A program made the translations under genes and the position numbers. From Ignavibacteriales bacterium (GTDB lineage Bacteria; Bacteroidota; Ignavibacteria; UBA10030; SZUA-254): a stretch of DNA of 10,109 nt. Below, one piece after another: positions 6,780 through 10,109 of this stretch. Each line of letters opens with the position of its first letter. The first letter of the stretch is position 1. A model generated the notes under the pieces. That model made no database searches, was not told the DNA's origin, and saw only the letters and a program-made list of their open reading frames with translations. The stretch is taken from the NCBI GenBank assembly GCA_016207985.1, contig JACQYX010000331.1, forward strand, positions 1-10,109, written 5' to 3'.

Positions 6780-6803
6780 ATGGAAAATTTTCATCGATGA
6801 TCT

Positions 6804-7433
6804 GTGCATGAGCATTTGAATATTGCGGTTTTTGCGTCCGGAAAAGGTTCAAACTTCAAGGCAATCCTCGAAGCAATCAATGCGGGAAGAATATGTAATG
6901 CAAAGATTGTTCTGGTTATCAGCAATAACTCTGATGCGGGTGCCTTAGTTACGGCACGCGAGCACCACATACCTGCACGTCATGTAAGCAGAAAACAATT
7001 CTCGACCGATGATGATTTCAACGCTAAGTTAATGTCGTTGTTAGTCGGATATCGTGTTAACTTTATTGTGCTCGCAGGTTATATGAAGAAAATCGATTCC
7101 AAGATTGTGCAGTCATATAAAAACAGGATAATCAATATTCACCCGGCACTGCTGCCAAAGTTCGGGGGAAGTGGAATGTATGGAATTCACGTTCATGAAG
7201 CAGTTATTGCCAGCAAGGAAAACCTCTCCGGAGCTTCTGTGCATATTGTCGATGAGGAATACGATCGCGGTCCGGTCGTGCTTCAAAAAACTGTTGCTGT
7301 TGATTCTACTGATACACCGGAATCTTTAGCAGCTAAAGTACTTCAATTGGAACACGAGATTTATCCCGAAGCGGTCCGGCTGTTTGCCGAGGGTAGAATA
7401 AAAGTAATAGGAAAACAAGTATCGATCAGTTAA
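6804..7433 (+). CDS. purN: Phosphoribosylglycinamide formyltransferase (GAR transformylase)
   Basis: A 209-residue enzyme that transfers the formyl group of 10-formyltetrahydrofolate to GAR, the third step of de novo purine synthesis, in the cytosol. Evidence includes the phosphate-binding start NIAVFASGKGSNFKAIL, the catalytic Asn111 and His113 in NIHPALLPKF, and Asp154 in DEEYDRGPVVLQ. The GGSGMYGIHVHEA segment (121-133) is the longer loop seen in Bacteroidota-type PurN. The start is uncertain: GTG at 6804 gives MHEHLNIAVF, while TTG at 6816 would give MNIAVF, closer to the usual N-terminus. Neither has a good SD, and no in-frame ATG fits. The length is normal. purH follows after 6 bases, so the two pur genes very likely share a transcript. 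Confidence 0.94.
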   Translation: MHEHLNIAVFASGKGSNFKAILEAINAGRICNAKIVLVISNNSDAGALVTAREHHIPARHVSRKQFSTDDDFNAKLMSLLVGYRVNFIVLAGYMKKIDSKIVQSYKNRIINIHPALLPKFGGSGMYGIHVHEAVIASKENLSGASVHIVDEEYDRGPVVLQKTVAVDSTDTPESLAAKVLQLEHEIYPEAVRLFAEGRIKVIGKQVSIS

Positions 7434-7439
7434 ATAAAA

Positions 7440-8993
7440 ATGAATTCGTTGAAGATAAAAAGAGCTTTAATAAGTGTCTCAAATAAAACCGGCATCGTTG
7501 AATTTGCTAAGCAATTGCAGCACTTCGACGTTGAAATAATCTCAACGGGCGGAACGCTGAATACTTTAAAGAGTGCTGGAATTAAGGCGGTTTCGATTTC
7601 CGACATCACCGGTTTCCCGGAAATTCTTGACGGACGTGTGAAAACTCTACATCCAAAAATTCATGCAGGATTACTTGCCGTAACGGATAACCCTAATCAT
7701 CAAAGACAATTAAAAGAGCTAGACATAACGCCAATCGATATGGTTGTTGTCAATCTCTATCCATTCGAGGAAACGATTTCGAAGAAAGATATTATATTGG
7801 ACGAAGCAATCGAGCAGATTGACATCGGGGGACCCTCAATGCTTCGAGCAGCAGCGAAAAATTATAAATACAAAGTTGTGATCTCGAATCCGGAACAATA
7901 TCAGAATATTATCACCGAGATGGAAACAAGTCAAGGGACTGTATCGGAAGAAACACGATTCCATCTGGCGAAAGAAGTTTTCCTTCACACAGCAAAGTAC
8001 GATGCAGCTATATCAAACTATCTTTCGAAGATTGGCAAAGCCGGCATTCATCAGACTCTGGCCGATGTTTTTTCGATTACATTACCGAAAGTTGAAGAAC
8101 TAAGGTACGGTGAAAATCCGCACCAGAATGCTGCCTTGTATGGTGACTTTTTCAAATTCTTTGAAAAACTTCACGGCAAAGAGCTTTCGTACAATAATAT
8201 TGTTGACGTAGAGGCGGCAATAGAAATGGTTGAAGAATTTGATGAGCCAACAGTTGTCATTATCAAACATACGAATCCATGCGGTGTCGGTTCCGGTAAA
8301 ACATTAGTCGATGCCTACGAAAAAGCTTTCGCTACCGATACAAAATCTGCATTCGGTGGTATCATCGCTATGAACCGAGGGCTTGACATGGAGACGGCAA
8401 AGTCAATCAATAAAATTTTTACAGAAGTCATTATTGCTCTAAGTTTCGATAATGACGCATTGGAATATTTGAAGAAGAAAAAAGACCGCAGGTTGATTAG
8501 ACAAATCCAACCGTTAAAATTACGACATGATCTTATTATCAAACATATCGTAGGTGGTGTATTGATACAATCGCCGGACGATGTGCTTATGAAACCAGAG
8601 CAGATGAAAGTAGTAACAAAGCGTGCACCGACAAATACTGAACAAGCTGCAATGCTGTTCGGCTGGAAAGTTGCTAAGCATGTTAAGTCGAACGCAATCG
8701 TTTATACTCGTTCAGATCGAACAATTGGTGTTGGTGCGGGGCAGATGTCGCGTTTCGATTCGTCACGCATTGCGGTAATGAAAGCCCAAGAAGCTGGACT
8801 TGACCTAAAAGGAACGGCAGTTGCATCAGATGCATTCTTTCCGTTCGCCGACGGCTTACTCGAAGCTGTGAAAGCCGGTGCAACAGCAGTAATTCAGCCC
8901 GGCGGCTCGGTACGCGATGCGGAAGTTATCAAAGCTGCTGACGATAATAATATTGCGATGATATTTACAGGCGTACGGCATTTTAAACATTAA
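7440..8993 (+). CDS. purH: Bifunctional AICAR transformylase / IMP cyclohydrolase
   Basis: A 517-residue enzyme catalysing the last two steps of de novo IMP synthesis: formylation of AICAR, then ring closure. The N-terminal cyclohydrolase (MGS-like) domain spans about residues 1-200, with [35 protein letters not shown] and [14 protein letters not shown]. The transformylase domain follows, with [11 protein letters not shown] (221-231), the catalytic Lys276-His277 in [17 protein letters not shown] and the conserved C-terminus [10 protein letters not shown]...QPGGSVRD...FTGVRHFKH. Nothing is missing and the length is normal. The ATG at 7440 lies 6 bases after purN; the upstream sequence is A-rich with no SD, so translation may depend on coupling to purN. 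Placement of purH immediately before mreB is a recurrent arrangement in Bacteroidota-related genomes. Confidence 0.97.
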   Translation: MNSLKIKRALISVSNKTGIVEFAKQLQHFDVEIISTGGTLNTLKSAGIKAVSISDITGFPEILDGRVKTLHPKIHAGLLAVTDNPNHQRQLKELDITPIDMVVVNLYPFEETISKKDIILDEAIEQIDIGGPSMLRAAAKNYKYKVVISNPEQYQNIITEMETSQGTVSEETRFHLAKEVFLHTAKYDAAISNYLSKIGKAGIHQTLADVFSITLPKVEELRYGENPHQNAALYGDFFKFFEKLHGKELSYNNIVDVEAAIEMVEEFDEPTVVIIKHTNPCGVGSGKTLVDAYEKAFATDTKSAFGGIIAMNRGLDMETAKSINKIFTEVIIALSFDNDALEYLKKKKDRRLIRQIQPLKLRHDLIIKHIVGGVLIQSPDDVLMKPEQMKVVTKRAPTNTEQAAMLFGWKVAKHVKSNAIVYTRSDRTIGVGAGQMSRFDSSRIAVMKAQEAGLDLKGTAVASDAFFPFADGLLEAVKAGATAVIQPGGSVRDAEVIKAADDNNIAMIFTGVRHFKH

Positions 8994-9006
8994 GGACAAT
9001 TTATCG

Positions 9007-9036
9007 TTGACTAATTCAATCATTTATTTATATTAT
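9007..9036 (+). promoter_or_regulatory. Candidate sigma-70-type promoter of mreB
   Basis: TTGACT (9007-9012), an 18-base spacer and TATTAT (9031-9036) each match the consensus at five of six positions. Transcription would start near 9042-9044, right at the mreB ATG, giving a leaderless or almost leaderless message; no SD precedes this ATG. Readthrough from purH across the 48-base gap is the simple alternative. Confidence 0.33.
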
Positions 9037-9041
9037 TAAAA

Positions 9042-10067
9042 ATGGGTATTTTCTCTTTTTTCTCGGCAGACTTAGCGATCGACCTCGGCACTGCAAATAC
9101 ACTTGTCTTCATGAAGGGCAAGGGTATCGTGTTGAACGAACCTTCCATTGTTGCATTCGAACGGAACACGAAGCGTATCGTTGCTATCGGCAACGAAGCT
9201 CGTGAAATGCTCGGCAGAACGCACCGCGATATTCGCACTATCAGGCCGATGAGAGACGGTGTTATCGCCGACTTTGAAATTGCCGAGGGTATGTTGCGTG
9301 AATTCATAAAAAAAGTTCACTCCAACTGGCTGCCGAGCCGTCGGATTGTTGTCTGTATCCCCAGCGGTGTAACAGAAGTTGAAAAGCGTGCGGTCCGTGA
9401 CGCCGCCGAACATGCCGGTGCGAAAGAGGTTCATCTAATCGCAGAGCCGATGGCTGCTGCCATCGGTATCGGCTTGGATGTTGATGCACCTGCTGGAAAT
9501 ATGGTTGTCGATATCGGTGGCGGAACGACTGAAATTGCCGTGATTGCACTTTCGGGTATCGTGAATGAAGAATCGATCCGAATTGCCGGTGATGAGATGG
9601 ACAATGCAATCATCCAATTTTTTAAGAAGAACCATAACATCCTCATTGGTGAAAGAACTGCTGAGGCAATCAAATGTGAAGTCGGCTCAGCAATGCCGCT
9701 TAAAGAAGAAATCACGATTCAGGTTAAAGGCAGAGATTTAGTGAACGGTATTCCAAAAACCACAGATGCAAGCTCAGTCGAGATTCGTGAATGTCTCAAT
9801 GAGCCGGTTCAACAAATCGTCGATGCCATTAAGCTTACACTGGAACGCACACCACCTGAGCTTTCAGCCGATATCCTCGATAGAGGAATCATGCTTTCGG
9901 GCGGCGGTGCATTACTGAAACAGCTCGATGAACGTATTCGCTTAGAAACGAGTTTGCCTGTCCACGTCGCTGAAGACCCGCTAGCGGCTGTTGTGCGAGG
10001 GACTGGGAAAGTATTGGAACATTTGGGTCATTACAGTAAAGTGTTGGTTAAGAGTAGGAGGTATTGA
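9042..10067 (+). CDS. mreB: Rod shape-determining protein MreB
   Basis: A 341-residue bacterial actin homologue that forms membrane-bound filaments guiding lateral cell-wall synthesis with MreC, MreD, RodA and PBP2. Visible are an amphipathic, membrane-binding-like N-terminus MGIFSFF, the phosphate-1 loop DLGTANTL (14-21), the segment IAEPMAAAIG (133-142), the phosphate-2 loop DIGGGTTEIA (157-166), AGDEMDNAI (182-190) and the adenosine loop LSGGGALL (285-292). Length and ends are normal for the family, and no residue appears missing. The ATG at 9042 places MGIFSFF directly before the nucleotide-binding strand; the 5' side has no SD. The last codons contain AGGAGG, which probably serves the next gene. 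Its presence suggests a rod-shaped cell, unless the gene is kept for another reason. Confidence 0.97.
   Translation: MGIFSFFSADLAIDLGTANTLVFMKGKGIVLNEPSIVAFERNTKRIVAIGNEAREMLGRTHRDIRTIRPMRDGVIADFEIAEGMLREFIKKVHSNWLPSRRIVVCIPSGVTEVEKRAVRDAAEHAGAKEVHLIAEPMAAAIGIGLDVDAPAGNMVVDIGGGTTEIAVIALSGIVNEESIRIAGDEMDNAIIQFFKKNHNILIGERTAEAIKCEVGSAMPLKEEITIQVKGRDLVNGIPKTTDASSVEIRECLNEPVQQIVDAIKLTLERTPPELSADILDRGIMLSGGGALLKQLDERIRLETSLPVHVAEDPLAAVVRGTGKVLEHLGHYSKVLVKSRRY
10056..10061 (+). promoter_or_regulatory. Strong Shine-Dalgarno at the end of mreB
   Basis: AGGAGG overlaps the last mreB codons and predicts a translationally coupled downstream gene, most likely mreC by analogy with mre clusters. GTG at 10068 has ideal spacing but meets a stop after six codons. 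ATG at 10078 (MSIEVGIHYS, open to the edge) and TTG at 10085 (reading LRLVYTTL, open) remain as possible starts. The window ends too soon to choose. Confidence 0.45.
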
Positions 10068-10109
10068 GTGCTGTGCAATGAGCATTGAGGTTGGTATACA
10101 CTACTCTCC

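Noticed and set aside
9072..9715. Overlapping - strand ORFs opposite mreB
   Set aside because: mreB is unmistakable on the + strand; the reverse frames are low-complexity shadows.
1..10109. CRISPR array, tRNA/rRNA genes, transposase, toxin-antitoxin or phage defence genes
   Set aside because: I read both strands and saw no regularly spaced repeats, cloverleaf sequences or characteristic proteins of these kinds.

Overview
The window looks like a chromosomal segment of a free-living bacterium from the Bacteroidota/Chlorobiota/Ignavibacteria side of the FCB group. This placement is inferred, not proven. The reasons are the order purN-purH-mreB (purH next to the mreB cell-shape cluster is a recurrent Bacteroidota-type arrangement), the extended GGSGMYG loop in PurN, a possible Bacteroidota-type -33/-7 promoter before purN, and moderately AT-rich DNA with A/T-rich leaders. 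Shine-Dalgarno (SD) use is mixed: clear before about half of the genes and absent before purN, purH and mreB.

Left part (1-3507, + strand): two tandem M14-fold zinc-carboxypeptidase-like genes in one reading frame. The first enters from beyond the window edge, carries the end of a signal peptide and has lost every recognisable catalytic residue. The second keeps all of them but has no signal peptide. One TAA and four sense codons separate them. Both carry Asp/Gly-rich, calcium-binding-like inserts. This is the most unusual part of the window.

Middle (3508-5783): a 144-bp GC-rich intergenic element with perfect 10-bp terminal inverted repeats lies between the convergent peptidase and rluE genes. 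Next come rluE (23S rRNA pseudouridine synthase, - strand), two very small + strand ORFs (49 and 48 codons; the second, with a good SD and a membrane segment, looks real), and a - strand prohibitin-like SPFH membrane protein. A 120-bp divergent intergenic region containing a 12-bp perfect palindrome follows.

Right part (5784-10109, + strand): an LD-carboxypeptidase of family S66 (murein recycling), then purN and purH (two steps of de novo purine synthesis, probably one transcript), then mreB (actin-like cell-shape filament). A strong AGGAGG at the end of mreB suggests that another gene, probably mreC, starts at or just beyond the right edge. LD-carboxypeptidase and MreB both belong to cell-wall metabolism. 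The pur genes are housekeeping. I see no CRISPR array, tRNA, rRNA, transposase or prophage gene.
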